A DNA stretch of 64,000 bases, taken from contig CAZDML010000001.1 of assembly GCA_964506645.1 (NCBI GenBank), forward strand, positions 1 to 64,000, in the 5' to 3' direction. This DNA is from CAZDML01 sp964506645 (GTDB lineage Bacteria > Elusimicrobiota > Elusimicrobia > 2-01-FULL-59-12). Shown here in pieces: positions 9,730 through 18,008 of this stretch. Below the pieces are notes generated by a model that had not been told where the DNA came from, made no database searches, and was given only the letters and a program-made list of their open reading frames with translations. Both the position numbers and the translations under genes were made by a program. Every line of letters starts with the position of its first letter. Position 1 is the stretch's first letter.

Positions 9730-10239
9730 ATGGCTGATGAAACGGCACTAAAAGACGGAAACCGAAATCCAACGATACTCTTTGAAAATGACGGAGAAGT
9801 CCGCCGAGTATCAAATACCAACCCTCTGCCGGTGACAGGTGTCATCGGAACGGGTGATCCTGTCCCCGTAACAGGAACAGTCGGCATCAGCGGTACCGTG
9901 CCCGTCACCGGTACGGTCTCCGTAACTTCGGATGCGATCCTCAGCGAAACACGCGAACAGACAGGGTCCATCGCGAACTTTACGCTTATTACGCCCGCAA
10001 CAGGGAAACGCCTTTTGATCAAAGGGATGTCCGTCTTCGTCGATTCCGCCAGCGGCTACGACGCGGGAATCCGCATGGCCGGCGGAAAAGCGCTTCACAA
10101 AGTATTCCGAAGCGATCAGCAGGGTGTTTATGTCACGGCCAATTATTTAGGCGCGGTCAACGAAGCCTTGACGGTTTTCATCAACGGCGTGGGCGGCGGC
10201 ATCCGGAGCTTCTTTCTTGTCAACTACCAGGAAGTGTGA
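9730..10239 (+). CDS. small tail-associated protein with PVTGT repeats
   Basis: A 169-residue protein. Residues about 33-70 consist of short repeated units built on PVTG(T/V) separated by a few residues, expected to form a thin repetitive beta fibre. The C-terminal ~100 residues resemble a small beta-sandwich. It lies between the large fibre gene and the lysis genes, so it is probably a fibre or decoration protein. The ribosome binding site AGGAGGG at 9720-9726 overlaps the upstream stop region. Confidence 0.45.
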   Translation: MADETALKDGNRNPTILFENDGEVRRVSNTNPLPVTGVIGTGDPVPVTGTVGISGTVPVTGTVSVTSDAILSETREQTGSIANFTLITPATGKRLLIKGMSVFVDSASGYDAGIRMAGGKALHKVFRSDQQGVYVTANYLGAVNEALTVFINGVGGGIRSFFLVNYQEV

Positions 10240-10240
10240 G

Positions 10241-10501
10241 ATGAGCGAATCCCATTCGACACTGGAACGTTTGTCGGCGCTCGAAGCGAAAACGGATCAG
10301 ATGCTCTCCGAAGTAGCGCTTCTGCGGGCCTCGTTCGTCTCTTTGGAGAAGTACCTCTTGAGCCACACCAAGGAAATTGAGCGTTTGTCGACAGAGATGT
10401 CCATCGTTAAGCAGATCGGCATGTGGATTTTCGCACCGTTCCTGGGGACCTTCGGCATCGGCGCGCTCTTGGCGATATATATGGCGCTGAAGAAACCATG
10501 A
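10241..10501 (+). CDS. small coiled-coil membrane protein of lysis module
   Basis: An 86-residue protein starting at ATG 10241, two bases after the previous stop; a longer in-frame start at 10217 would overlap that gene. Residues 5-50 form a heptad-rich coiled coil, and residues 55-80 form one hydrophobic transmembrane segment before a short Lys tail. The architecture resembles haemolysin XhlA-like or spanin/holin accessory proteins. It overlaps the endolysin start (ATGA), which supports a role in host lysis. The precise role is inference. Confidence 0.45.
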   Translation: MSESHSTLERLSALEAKTDQMLSEVALLRASFVSLEKYLLSHTKEIERLSTEMSIVKQIGMWIFAPFLGTFGIGALLAIYMALKKP

Positions 10502-11076
10502 GCATTATGTCTGCATCGGACCTCTTCATCGATAAAGCGAAATCCCGTGCATGGAAGGGGATCGTCTGGCACCACAGTGCAAGCCCCGATGGACAGATAA
10601 GAGACTGGGACGGGATCGTCAAATATCACACCTCCTTTCGTGTCGACTTCGAGATCGTCACTGAAGAGGAGTTCAAATGGCGACTGCAATACGGGCACGG
10701 GAAAACCTTCCAGCGGCCGTGGCGCAATGTCGGCTACCACGGCGGCACCGAATGGGTGGACGGCAAGGTCGTGTTCAATTGGGGGCGGCCTCTCACTGAA
10801 ATCGGCGCTCACTCCGGCGTCAAGAACGCATCGAATCTCTTCAACACCGAATATCTCGGTCTTTGCGCGGTCGGCAATTTCGACACAACACCGCCCAAGC
10901 CGGAGCATTGGGAATTCAATCTTCATATCACTCGCACATTCATGACGGCCTTCGGAATTACCGCAGCACGCGTCATCGGCCACCGGGAAGTATTCAGCAA
11001 GCTCGGCGTTCCTGTGCAGAAATCCTGCCCGGGCAAGTGCTGGGACCTCGAGAATTTCAGACAGTCATTAACGTAA
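10498..11076 (+). CDS. N-acetylmuramoyl-L-alanine amidase endolysin
   Basis: A 192-residue amidase_2/PGRP-fold enzyme that cuts the amide bond between MurNAc and the peptide stem. Start ATG 10498 overlaps the previous TGA; an in-frame start at 10423 lies inside the preceding gene. Zinc-ligand regions are visible: IVWHHSA (His25/26), GHREV near the C-terminal third, and KSCPGKCWD at the end. There is no signal peptide, so release needs the neighbouring membrane proteins. The NTEYLGLCAVGNF core strand is typical of the fold. Confidence 0.8.
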   Translation: MSIMSASDLFIDKAKSRAWKGIVWHHSASPDGQIRDWDGIVKYHTSFRVDFEIVTEEEFKWRLQYGHGKTFQRPWRNVGYHGGTEWVDGKVVFNWGRPLTEIGAHSGVKNASNLFNTEYLGLCAVGNFDTTPPKPEHWEFNLHITRTFMTAFGITAARVIGHREVFSKLGVPVQKSCPGKCWDLENFRQSLT

Positions 11077-11092
11077 GTAAAGGGAGGGTCAA

Positions 11093-11404
11093 ATGGAACC
11101 AGTCAGTATCGTCGCACTCATCACCGCAAGTATCCCGTTTCTCACGGCGGTTTTTAAGAAAGTCTTCAAGACAGACCAGCTTGAGGAGTCTCCGCGTAAA
11201 GGAATCAACGCCTTGATCCCGGTCGTACTCGGAATTCTGTCCAGCGGACTCTTCGCTTACAGCCAGGGCCAGGACTGGATCACCGCGCTAGCGGTCGGTT
11301 TGGGATCCGGTGGCGCAGCCGCCAGCGCTCGGGACATTGACAAATCGCTCACCGGCATCGCCAACGCTGTCGCTATGCTCGTAAGAAATGATAAACGTAC
11401 CTGA
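11093..11404 (+). CDS. holin-like small membrane protein
   Basis: A 103-residue protein with a hydrophobic N-terminal segment (about residues 4-22), a second one at 43-58 and an Ala/Gly-rich third at 65-80, then a charged tail ending NDKRT. Size, topology and position just after the endolysin fit a holin, the pore that lets endolysin reach the wall. ATG 11093 follows GGGAGGG (11083-11089). This is the last gene of the phage-like block; the next genes are metal resistance. Confidence 0.5.
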   Translation: MEPVSIVALITASIPFLTAVFKKVFKTDQLEESPRKGINALIPVVLGILSSGLFAYSQGQDWITALAVGLGSGGAAASARDIDKSLTGIANAVAMLVRNDKRT

Positions 11405-11453
11405 CGACCCGGGTGGTTTGATTAATATCGGCAGGATATAAGACAATGACTTA

Positions 11454-11891
11454 ATGTCAGCCGGCAAACGTACGATATATTTTAGTCTCCTCCTCGCTTT
11501 TTCTTTTTCTTCTATAGCGACGTCAGATCCCTGCGGCACGATCAAACCTTGTGACTGCCGGCACAAGGTCACTTTCGTTGAGCCCGTACAGGAATCGCCT
11601 CGTTCTTGTCACGGCGAAAGCAACCAGAAACCGTCCAAGGCAAATCCAGGATATCCTTGCTGCGATCAATGCCGGCTGGAGCCTACTTCGAGAACTGGTC
11701 TTGACCCCCGTTCTGTTTCGCTTGTCAAACTCGATACAAATCTCACCTTTGTCGTTCTGGTTGAAAATTCCTCAATTTACGAGCCTCCGTCACTCTCAGT
11801 AAAACGAGGCATGGCGTCCGAGCGGGGGCAACCCCCGCCTGGCTTTTTGGCGCTGCTTCATAATCTCAGCCCTCCCTCCTTCCTCGCCTAA
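11454..11891 (+). CDS. small exported Cys-rich protein, front of metal operon
   Basis: A 145-residue protein of no recognised family. Residues 5-23 form a signal peptide ending near SIATSDP. A Cys-rich part follows with paired cysteines (CDC, CCDQC). The tail is rich in Pro and hydrophobic residues and ends PPSFLA. Proteins of this build commonly open cation-efflux operons. Similar short exported proteins occur at 21539 and 27193. No clear ribosome binding site precedes ATG 11454, so the start is uncertain. Confidence 0.4.
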   Translation: MSAGKRTIYFSLLLAFSFSSIATSDPCGTIKPCDCRHKVTFVEPVQESPRSCHGESNQKPSKANPGYPCCDQCRLEPTSRTGLDPRSVSLVKLDTNLTFVVLVENSSIYEPPSLSVKRGMASERGQPPPGFLALLHNLSPPSFLA

Positions 11892-11978
11892 GATCCGCAG
11901 GCCGTTTTGACGCGGCGTGCGAAGCCGCACAGCGCTTTACAATCACAGGCATCGTATCGACCCGACCAGAGGTTTTAC

Positions 11979-12638
11979 ATGACGGATGTCCAAGAATCGG
12001 ACGAATCCTTAATGTCTCGCTATCAGCAAGGAGATGAAGAGGCGTTTCGGTGTATTTTTGAGCGCTACACTGTTCCGCTCATCCATTTTGCCTATCGATT
12101 CATCGGTTCCCAAGTCGAAGCAGAGGATGTCGCACAAGACGTGTTCATGCGCATTTATCGATACAAAGATCGTTATGACGCAAGGCGCCCGTTCCGCTCA
12201 TGGATTTTTTCGATTACGGCACGTTTATCGGCGAACAGGGCACGCGACCGCAAGACTCACCGCGAATCATCATTAGATGGTGATGAAGATGATTTAAATG
12301 CCTCTCTTACGTTGGCTGAGCCGGCCCACAATCAGCCGGAGAAACTTTATCAATCTCAAGTTCAGGCGGCCGAAATTCTCCGAGCTATTCAAGAATTACC
12401 GGAAAATCAACGAACCGCCGTTCTTCTTTGCCGCTTCGAGGAAATGTCTTATGACGAGATTTCCACGGTGATGGGAGCCTCAGTTCAGGCTGTAAAATCA
12501 CTCATTTTTCGTGGCACACAAACCCTGTTCAAACGATTAGGAAAGTTAGGCCCGCAACTTTCATCAGATTCTCGTGTATTGGCAAGTGAAGGCGGCGCAG
12601 AAGCCGCTTCAAGTCAACCAAAGGAGCCAATGCCATGA
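11979..12638 (+). CDS. ECF-type RNA polymerase sigma factor (CnrH-like)
   Basis: A sigma-70 family factor of the extracytoplasmic type, 219 residues from ATG 11979; the frame is open from 11907 but the first 24 residues look non-coding. Region 2 is seen as AYRFIGSQVEAEDVAQDVF and the -10 recognition helix as FRSWIFSITARLSANRARD. Region 4 is LPENQRTAVLLCRFEEMSYDEI followed by the helix-turn-helix (motif split for length). The next genes encode an anti-sigma factor and a CnrX-like periplasmic sensor, so this set should switch on transcription when metal reaches the periplasm. It overlaps the next start by four bases. Confidence 0.85.
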   Translation: MTDVQESDESLMSRYQQGDEEAFRCIFERYTVPLIHFAYRFIGSQVEAEDVAQDVFMRIYRYKDRYDARRPFRSWIFSITARLSANRARDRKTHRESSLDGDEDDLNASLTLAEPAHNQPEKLYQSQVQAAEILRAIQELPENQRTAVLLCRFEEMSYDEISTVMGASVQAVKSLIFRGTQTLFKRLGKLGPQLSSDSRVLASEGGAEAASSQPKEPMP

Positions 12639-12973
12639 AACGTACCACAGCCTTAATCGTAGGAACATTGATAGCAGGGGTCGGGCTAATCACACCCACC
12701 GGATATGCACGCGCCGATATGGACCATAAACAAATGCAGGGAATGAGCAATGAGTATTGCACCAAACATTGCCGCGCGATGGATATTCGCAAACAGCTCG
12801 ATGCGCTGAAAACCGAAATCGAAGCGGACAAGAAAGCCGGTAAGTTTACAGGCGGAAAAGTGATTGAGACGCAAAATAGAGCCAAGGCCTTGCGCGAGCA
12901 TCTGGCAAAGCATGAGAAGGAATTCACCGACCTCGAAGCAGAGCTCGGTCGAGTGGAAGCTGACTTGAAATAG
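12635..12973 (+). CDS. exported small coiled-coil protein
   Basis: A 112-residue protein with a signal peptide (residues 1-27, ending ARA-DM). A short Met/His/Cys segment follows (MDHKQMQGM, YCTKHCRAMD), then a long charged amphipathic helix. It looks like a periplasmic metal-binding helical protein, distantly like Spy/CpxP-type proteins but without their LTxxQ motif. It lies between sigma and anti-sigma genes and is coupled to the sigma gene (ATGA-type overlap at 12635). The function is unknown; metal sensing or sequestration is inferred from context. Confidence 0.5.
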   Translation: MKRTTALIVGTLIAGVGLITPTGYARADMDHKQMQGMSNEYCTKHCRAMDIRKQLDALKTEIEADKKAGKFTGGKVIETQNRAKALREHLAKHEKEFTDLEAELGRVEADLK

Positions 12974-12988
12974 TCGGTCAGGGAATTT

Positions 12989-13027
12989 CGGCGGCGGGTG
13001 TACGGCACCTCCTTTTCACCCGCCGCC
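12989..13027 (+). terminator. strong GC hairpin, terminator or attenuator-like
   Basis: GGCGGCGGGTG (12990-13000) pairs perfectly with CACCCGCCGCC (13017-13027) around a 16-base loop that contains CCTCCTTTT. It is followed by CCCCCGATTTT, which lacks a proper uninterrupted T run. It sits between the exported coiled-coil gene and the anti-sigma gene and may lower expression of the latter relative to sigma, or stabilise the upstream message. Confidence 0.5.
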
Positions 13028-13051
13028 CCCCGATTTTGAAGGACAGCGATA

Positions 13052-13501
13052 ATGAAAATGAACTGCAATGACATCCGATCAGAATTGCCCGGTTATCGGA
13101 ACCTCAGAAGCGAGGATCCGAAACGCACCGCTGTGCAGTCACATTTGGATGGGTGTGAAGCGTGCCGCACGGAAGCGGCACGCTTAAGGACTTTGTGGAA
13201 TACTTTGGGCGCAGATCTCGGAATCACTCCTTCGGCGGACTTCCGGGCCCGGTTTTGGGTAAGGGTTCGTCAGGAAGATGAAAAAGAAAGCCCGATCTTT
13301 GGATGGTTGACGTGGAAACGCTGGACGGCTGTCACCGCAGGGGCATTGGCTGCCTGGACCATCGGGGTTTCCGGGCCTGCTCTTTGGGCCCTAAAGGATC
13401 GCGAGACTCGATTAACGCATCCCGCGGTAACGATGATCAGTTCGCCGTTTGCTTCACAGTCGCTTGCGGATATTTACTTCAAAGGACCTGCTCATGAATA
13501 A
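13052..13501 (+). CDS. membrane anti-sigma factor with zinc finger
   Basis: A 149-residue protein with a cytoplasmic N-terminal anti-sigma domain carrying the HxxxCxxC zinc-finger motif (HLDGCEAC, about residues 31-38). One membrane segment lies near residues 92-112, and a short periplasmic tail follows. It should hold the sigma factor of 11979 inactive until signalled by the periplasmic sensor encoded next. The stop overlaps the next start by eight bases. In the classical Cnr system the anti-sigma (CnrY) lacks a zinc finger, so this is a variant arrangement. Confidence 0.75.
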   Translation: MKMNCNDIRSELPGYRNLRSEDPKRTAVQSHLDGCEACRTEAARLRTLWNTLGADLGITPSADFRARFWVRVRQEDEKESPIFGWLTWKRWTAVTAGALAAWTIGVSGPALWALKDRETRLTHPAVTMISSPFASQSLADIYFKGPAHE

Positions 13502-14012
13502 ACGTCGTTGGATATTCCTGATTTCATTCGTTGCCATTTTTGCGTTGGGGGCGGCCACTTCGTTTTTATTTGTCAGAGAATGTGCGATGAAGCCTACTGC
13601 ATCAAAGGATGATCTTGGTACTTTCCATTCTTGGGCACACGCGATTGGGTTAACAAAGGATCAAGAAATCAAAATCGAGCCGCTCGAGAAATCGCTTAAA
13701 CAAGATGTCGCTGCTATTCAAAAACGTCTCTCGGAAGAACGCATGTCTCTTTGTCGTTTCATGCACGAGGTGCCCATCGATCGGGCCCGCCTCGACCGAC
13801 AGTTGGAGACTATTTGTGAATTGGAAAAAGAACAGCAAAAACGGGTTGTCAATCATCTTCTGACGATGAAAACGGTCCTGACGCCGGAGCAAAATGACCG
13901 CTTTTACCAACAGATGATGACTCAGCTCTGCCCTCACTGCCGGGGACAGGGCGGTAAAGATCACAAAAACTGCGAATGGTGCTCCACAAAACACGGAGCC
14001 ATCAAGAAATAG
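13494..14012 (+). CDS. CnrX/ZraP-like periplasmic metal sensor
   Basis: A 172-residue protein with an N-terminal membrane anchor (residues 6-28). The helical periplasmic domain has the heavy-metal-resistance pattern: LGLTKDQ-like segment GLTKDQEIKIEPLEKSL, then RMSLCRFMHE and the Spy-like LTPEQNDRFYQQM. The tail has CPHCRGQGGKDHKNCEWC, two CxxC pairs that could bind metal. With the sigma and anti-sigma genes it forms a CnrYXH-like signalling set. ATG 13494 is used because the upstream frame lies over the anti-sigma gene. Confidence 0.7.
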   Translation: MNKRRWIFLISFVAIFALGAATSFLFVRECAMKPTASKDDLGTFHSWAHAIGLTKDQEIKIEPLEKSLKQDVAAIQKRLSEERMSLCRFMHEVPIDRARLDRQLETICELEKEQQKRVVNHLLTMKTVLTPEQNDRFYQQMMTQLCPHCRGQGGKDHKNCEWCSTKHGAIKK

Positions 14013-14073
14013 TTATCGTCTCCCGCAACTTTTTAAGGGCAGCCGTGTATAGGCTTTTATTGGAGGATTGAAA

Positions 14074-14571
14074 ATGATTGAAATGAAACGTTATGGATTG
14101 TTATTGCCTGTCGCTTTAATTGCTTTGTCTGCCGGCTTACCCAGCGTTGCCGGCGCCCACGAAGCGAAATGCCCTTTTTGTGAATTGGATGTTGTCCAAA
14201 ATACGCCTGATCAAGATAACGAAGTGGCGCTCCGCTATGGTCGTAAGAGAATTGAGTACCGGTGCGTCATGTGCGCCATCGCCGATGCCAAAACCTATGA
14301 GGGCAATATCACGATCTTGGCCCCCACTGAAATCAAAGGCAAACCTGCGCTCATCCATCGTGAAAACGGGTCCTGGCGTTCGGAACCGGACAACTTGGTC
14401 TTTATCGGCGAACGGGTGAAACATCGTCACTGTCAGATCGGCTATCGGGCATTTACGAGTCAGCCGGCAATGGAATCGCATGTCAAAAAGAATAAGGTCA
14501 TCCTAAAAGAAGGCAAAGCAATTACCCTCCCCGAGATGGTTAAGCTGGCCGAAAGTTACGCCAAGGAATAG
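14074..14571 (+). CDS. exported NosL-like Cys-pair protein
   Basis: A 165-residue exported protein. The signal peptide covers residues 1-28 (ends VAGA-HEA). The mature part has CPFCELDV and YRCVMCAIAD, two Cys pairs in a NosL-like setting, and a conserved HRHCQIGYRAF segment followed by a segment that resembles the end of the next protein. NosL-type proteins bind Cu(I) in the periplasm. ATG 14074 has TGGAGG eight bases upstream. Copper binding is inferred from motifs and neighbours. Confidence 0.55.
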   Translation: MIEMKRYGLLLPVALIALSAGLPSVAGAHEAKCPFCELDVVQNTPDQDNEVALRYGRKRIEYRCVMCAIADAKTYEGNITILAPTEIKGKPALIHRENGSWRSEPDNLVFIGERVKHRHCQIGYRAFTSQPAMESHVKKNKVILKEGKAITLPEMVKLAESYAKE

Positions 14572-14573
14572 AT

Positions 14574-16142
14574 ATGAAGCGGGTGGGCCGACTTGGGATG
14601 GCGTGCGCCATCGTTGTTTTATCGCTAGGGACGTTGCCTGCTGAGGAAAAAATGACTCACATGCCGCCGGGCTCCGGGGTTAGCCGAACTCTGCCGCCAT
14701 TACCCGAGAATCTTCCCGCATGGCTGACCAATCGCCGAAAAAATCACATCTTTTATAAGCAGGGCCGCTACAACTTCGATATCTACAACATCCCTCGATT
14801 GGCCTACGACTTGAACGCCGTCGCGGTAGGCCATGCGATGGCCTACGAAGATCTGGTCACAGGGAAAGCTGCTACGCTCGACACTCGAACCTTTGATCGC
14901 ATCAACTGGGTGCTGAAACATCCTCCGAAACTCATGCCCGATGAGGCGGCCATTTCGCCCACGTTTGGTCGCCTCTATGGGGTCTTGGAACAAGTCTTTG
15001 ATTGGACGCACGTCCTTCATGCTCAAACTGTGGATGTCTTAGCCAGTACCCAGCTTACTCCCGAAGAAAAAGACCGAGAGATCGAAGCGTTGTGGACGTA
15101 CTACGTGGAAAACGTACCGTATGCCGTCACGGGGCTGCCTATGAATATGGCTTTCCTGGATGGGCAGCCCTACAGCATGGCGTTCCGCAAAAAATACCCC
15201 AAGGTGAATGGCCTCTTCTGGGGGTATCACTGGCTCCAGGGAGCCATGTACGACATGCTTTATGGCGCAAGCCGAGCGCAGCAGGAAAACGCTTATGAGG
15301 TGATGGGTGAACGCTATCACAGCATTGAGCTTTATCGAACAAATCGGCCCTTCATGCCCATGTTCGCTGAAACAAGCCCCCAGTTTTCCCTGAAATATCC
15401 CCAACTCGCCAACGCCTTCGATAATCTGCACATGCTCCACGACATGGTCAACGACATTTTGGCATCGGATTGGATTTCAAATGATGATAAAGAGCGGCAA
15501 ATCCGTCGCGCCATCTGGATCGTATCCGCTGAAGCCCACAAGGGCGAGAAACCGGGAGATGTGAAGGAAGAAAACGGCATGCACGATCATCGCTTTATGG
15601 CCGGGATGCCGGGCATGGGGCTCATGAAGCACGGAAATGAGGAAGTGATGTGGATGGACGGCATGGGGTGGATGAGCATGGCCGATTGCCACCACTGCTC
15701 GATGGAGCTTCCTCAAGGGAAAGACGCTTGGAAAGCACCGACGGTCAGCGCGGACGGTTGGACAATGCGAGTTCGATGCCCTCTGTGTGCCAGAGATATG
15801 TCGGCTGAGACAAAAGGTCGGTCGATCCTTCATATCCCGACCGAAGATCCGCATAAGACTCTTTTGATCATTTCCGACAAAGCGGGCAATCTGAAAACGG
15901 ATAACGCGGCGGCCGTGTTTATTGAACAGGAAGGATCGCACCGCAAATGTCACCGCTGGTCGCAGGCGTTTAGTTCACGGGCAGTTTTTGATCGGTATGT
16001 GGCCGACCATCCCGAATTCAAAAACTGGAAAATCCTTTCATTCTCAGAATGGGCGGAGCAACACGGCAAGAAGCCCGACACCTACATAAAGCCGGTAGGT
16101 CCTCATGGGGTGGACAATCCTTATCAGATGGAGGCGATGTGA
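14574..16142 (+). CDS. exported His/Met-rich protein with NosL-like C-terminal domain
   Basis: A 522-residue exported protein that I do not recognise as a whole. After a signal peptide (1-23) comes a ~310-residue all-helical domain with many buried-looking His and Trp residues (THVLH, WGYHWLQGAMYD, LHMLHDMVND), suggesting a metal or cofactor site; there is no CxxCH haem motif. A Met/His-rich linker (about 335-375: HDHRFMAGMPGMGLMKHG, DCHHCSM) precedes a NosL-like end with CPLCARDM and HRKCHRW. It starts two bases after the previous gene, which has a related domain. It probably handles copper in the periplasm. Confidence 0.55.
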   Translation: MKRVGRLGMACAIVVLSLGTLPAEEKMTHMPPGSGVSRTLPPLPENLPAWLTNRRKNHIFYKQGRYNFDIYNIPRLAYDLNAVAVGHAMAYEDLVTGKAATLDTRTFDRINWVLKHPPKLMPDEAAISPTFGRLYGVLEQVFDWTHVLHAQTVDVLASTQLTPEEKDREIEALWTYYVENVPYAVTGLPMNMAFLDGQPYSMAFRKKYPKVNGLFWGYHWLQGAMYDMLYGASRAQQENAYEVMGERYHSIELYRTNRPFMPMFAETSPQFSLKYPQLANAFDNLHMLHDMVNDILASDWISNDDKERQIRRAIWIVSAEAHKGEKPGDVKEENGMHDHRFMAGMPGMGLMKHGNEEVMWMDGMGWMSMADCHHCSMELPQGKDAWKAPTVSADGWTMRVRCPLCARDMSAETKGRSILHIPTEDPHKTLLIISDKAGNLKTDNAAAVFIEQEGSHRKCHRWSQAFSSRAVFDRYVADHPEFKNWKILSFSEWAEQHGKKPDTYIKPVGPHGVDNPYQMEAM

Positions 16143-16930
16143 TACAGCGCCTCAGCCGCTACTTTCTCGTTGCGTTTCTCGGCTTGGCAGTTCAGGCTGC
16201 TCATGCGGTTGATCACAACAATATCGATGCAGGGCGTCCCTTGAATTTTGATGATGCAGAAGCGATTGCTTATCAGGAGCGTGCCGTAGAGTTCGGAGGG
16301 AAGTTCATTTCGCCTCATGAAAAATCGCCCGGAGCCGAAGGTGCACTCGAATTCCTGTACGGTTTTGCCAAAGATTCTCATGCCAGTCTCGATTTGGATC
16401 CTTCTTGGGGATCAAGAGCCGGCTCAGAAGAACGGCGTTTCGATGTCGGAAACGTTGCTGTCGGGCTCTTTCACAATTTCAATCGTGAAGTGCTGAATCT
16501 TCCTGCTTTTTCATTGCGTGGGGATGTATTTCTTCCAACGGGAAGAGATTCTTCGGGAACGGATGTGCGTCTGCGCGGAATTATGAGCAAAACGGTTCAA
16601 CAGTATTCCAGGCTGCACCTCAACGTCGACAGTACCTTCGTGTCTGATCCGGATCCCGGAGAACGCAACGTCATTCCGGCATTGACTCTGGGGTGGTCCC
16701 GTCCTATCGGATATCCACGCGTTTTTACGAGAACGCTCGTGGCGGAAGCCGGTGTGCGCAGCGCCGAATCAAATGGGACGGGTCCGGTCGCTACCTTAGG
16801 CCTTGGTGTGCGTCAACAGATCACCGTTCGGTCTGTTCTGGATTTTGGTGTTCGCTCAGATGTCATTGGCGGCCGCTCAGCGCCGCGCAACGACGTTGAG
16901 GTGATCGCAGGATATTCCATCGGTTTTTGA
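16139..16930 (+). CDS. outer-membrane beta-barrel-like protein
   Basis: A 263-residue protein using GTG 16139, which overlaps the previous TGA and has GGAGG at 16130-16134; the open frame upstream lies over the preceding gene. It has a signal peptide (ends QAAHA-VDH), then alternating beta strands ending in an aromatic C-terminus (GYSIGF), as expected for an outer-membrane barrel. Its size and pattern resemble transporter-like barrel proteins often annotated as MetA-pathway or DUF-type outer-membrane proteins. The substrate is unknown; context suggests metal stress. Confidence 0.5.
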   Translation: MIQRLSRYFLVAFLGLAVQAAHAVDHNNIDAGRPLNFDDAEAIAYQERAVEFGGKFISPHEKSPGAEGALEFLYGFAKDSHASLDLDPSWGSRAGSEERRFDVGNVAVGLFHNFNREVLNLPAFSLRGDVFLPTGRDSSGTDVRLRGIMSKTVQQYSRLHLNVDSTFVSDPDPGERNVIPALTLGWSRPIGYPRVFTRTLVAEAGVRSAESNGTGPVATLGLGVRQQITVRSVLDFGVRSDVIGGRSAPRNDVEVIAGYSIGF

Positions 16931-16955
16931 ATATGGGCAAAAGGAGATTCTCTAA

Positions 16956-18008
16956 ATGAAACGGTTCGCATTAATTCTGGTGATGTCTTTGAGTCTTTGG
17001 AGTACGGTGTGGGCTCATGGGGTTAAAGATCCGGTGTGTCGGATGGAGGTCGATACACATGCAACGGCGTATGAGGGAGAGTTTCAGGGGCAGACGTATT
17101 ATTTCTGCTCCTCAGCCTGTCAAAAGCGGTTCGAAACAACGCCTCAACAGTACGTGAAAACACTGGCTGATTTATCGAAGAGCCCGAAAGCGTACGAAGT
17201 TCAAATCAAAACATCTAAAGAGCCTCTGGCTGGAAAGCCGGCCTCAATGACATTTACGGTGGTTTCGGGTACTGAAAAAGCGCCGGTGAAAACATTCGAA
17301 GTGGTTCACGAACAACTCATGCACCTGGTTATGGTCAGTGAGGATCTGAACTGGTTTACTCATGAACACCCAACGCCAAAACCCGATGGAACGTTCGATT
17401 TCAGTGGGACTTTTCCTAATGGTGGGCGCTACTATTTATATACCGACTTCACCCCGGCCGACGGGGATAACCAACTGATTCAATCTATATTGGACGTAAG
17501 CGGCAAGAGGAAACAAAAAGTTGATCTTGTCTCTGACTCTTCCTTTGAAAGGGCTGTTGACGGATATCGAGTCAATCTGGCTGTAGACCCGACGCCGCTT
17601 CAAGTTGAGAAAGCAGCAACGCTGACGTACTCGATTCGTGATTCGAAAGGAAACCCCATAACGGATATGGAACCTTATCTCGGGGCGATGGGCCACCTGT
17701 TTGCCGTTCACCAAGGAGGCGCCGAAGTTGTTCATACGCATGCAACCTCGAAAACCTCATCTGAGGAGCACGACCACTCCACGCATACGTCTGCACAAGT
17801 GAAAGAGCGAACCGGGCCCGATTTTTCATTCAAGCTCACCTTGCCGAAAGAGGGGCTCTATAAAATCTGGGCGCAATTCAGTCGTCAAGGCAAAACCCTG
17901 ACCGTGCCTTTTGTTCTGGAAGCAAAACCTCTTTGGGAAAAAGCGTCTGCCAAAACAGGGTGCAACTGTGGATGTAAGGACTGTCAGAAAAAGCATGCCG
18001 AAAATTGA
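16956..18008 (+). CDS. exported YHS-domain protein with Cys-rich tail
   Basis: A 350-residue periplasmic protein. A signal peptide (1-20, ends VWA-HG) is followed by a YHS domain (about 23-65: DPVCRMEV, YYFCSSACQKRF), a metal-binding fold shared with copper ATPases. Two Ig-like beta domains follow, each containing His clusters (HEQLMHLVMV, THEHPTP, VVHTHAT). A His-rich stretch EEHDHSTHT lies near 270, and the end is CNCGCKDCQKKH. It resembles soluble heavy-metal-binding proteins of copper resistance clusters. The last 14 bases overlap the next gene. Confidence 0.65.
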   Translation: MKRFALILVMSLSLWSTVWAHGVKDPVCRMEVDTHATAYEGEFQGQTYYFCSSACQKRFETTPQQYVKTLADLSKSPKAYEVQIKTSKEPLAGKPASMTFTVVSGTEKAPVKTFEVVHEQLMHLVMVSEDLNWFTHEHPTPKPDGTFDFSGTFPNGGRYYLYTDFTPADGDNQLIQSILDVSGKRKQKVDLVSDSSFERAVDGYRVNLAVDPTPLQVEKAATLTYSIRDSKGNPITDMEPYLGAMGHLFAVHQGGAEVVHTHATSKTSSEEHDHSTHTSAQVKERTGPDFSFKLTLPKEGLYKIWAQFSRQGKTLTVPFVLEAKPLWEKASAKTGCNCGCKDCQKKHAEN

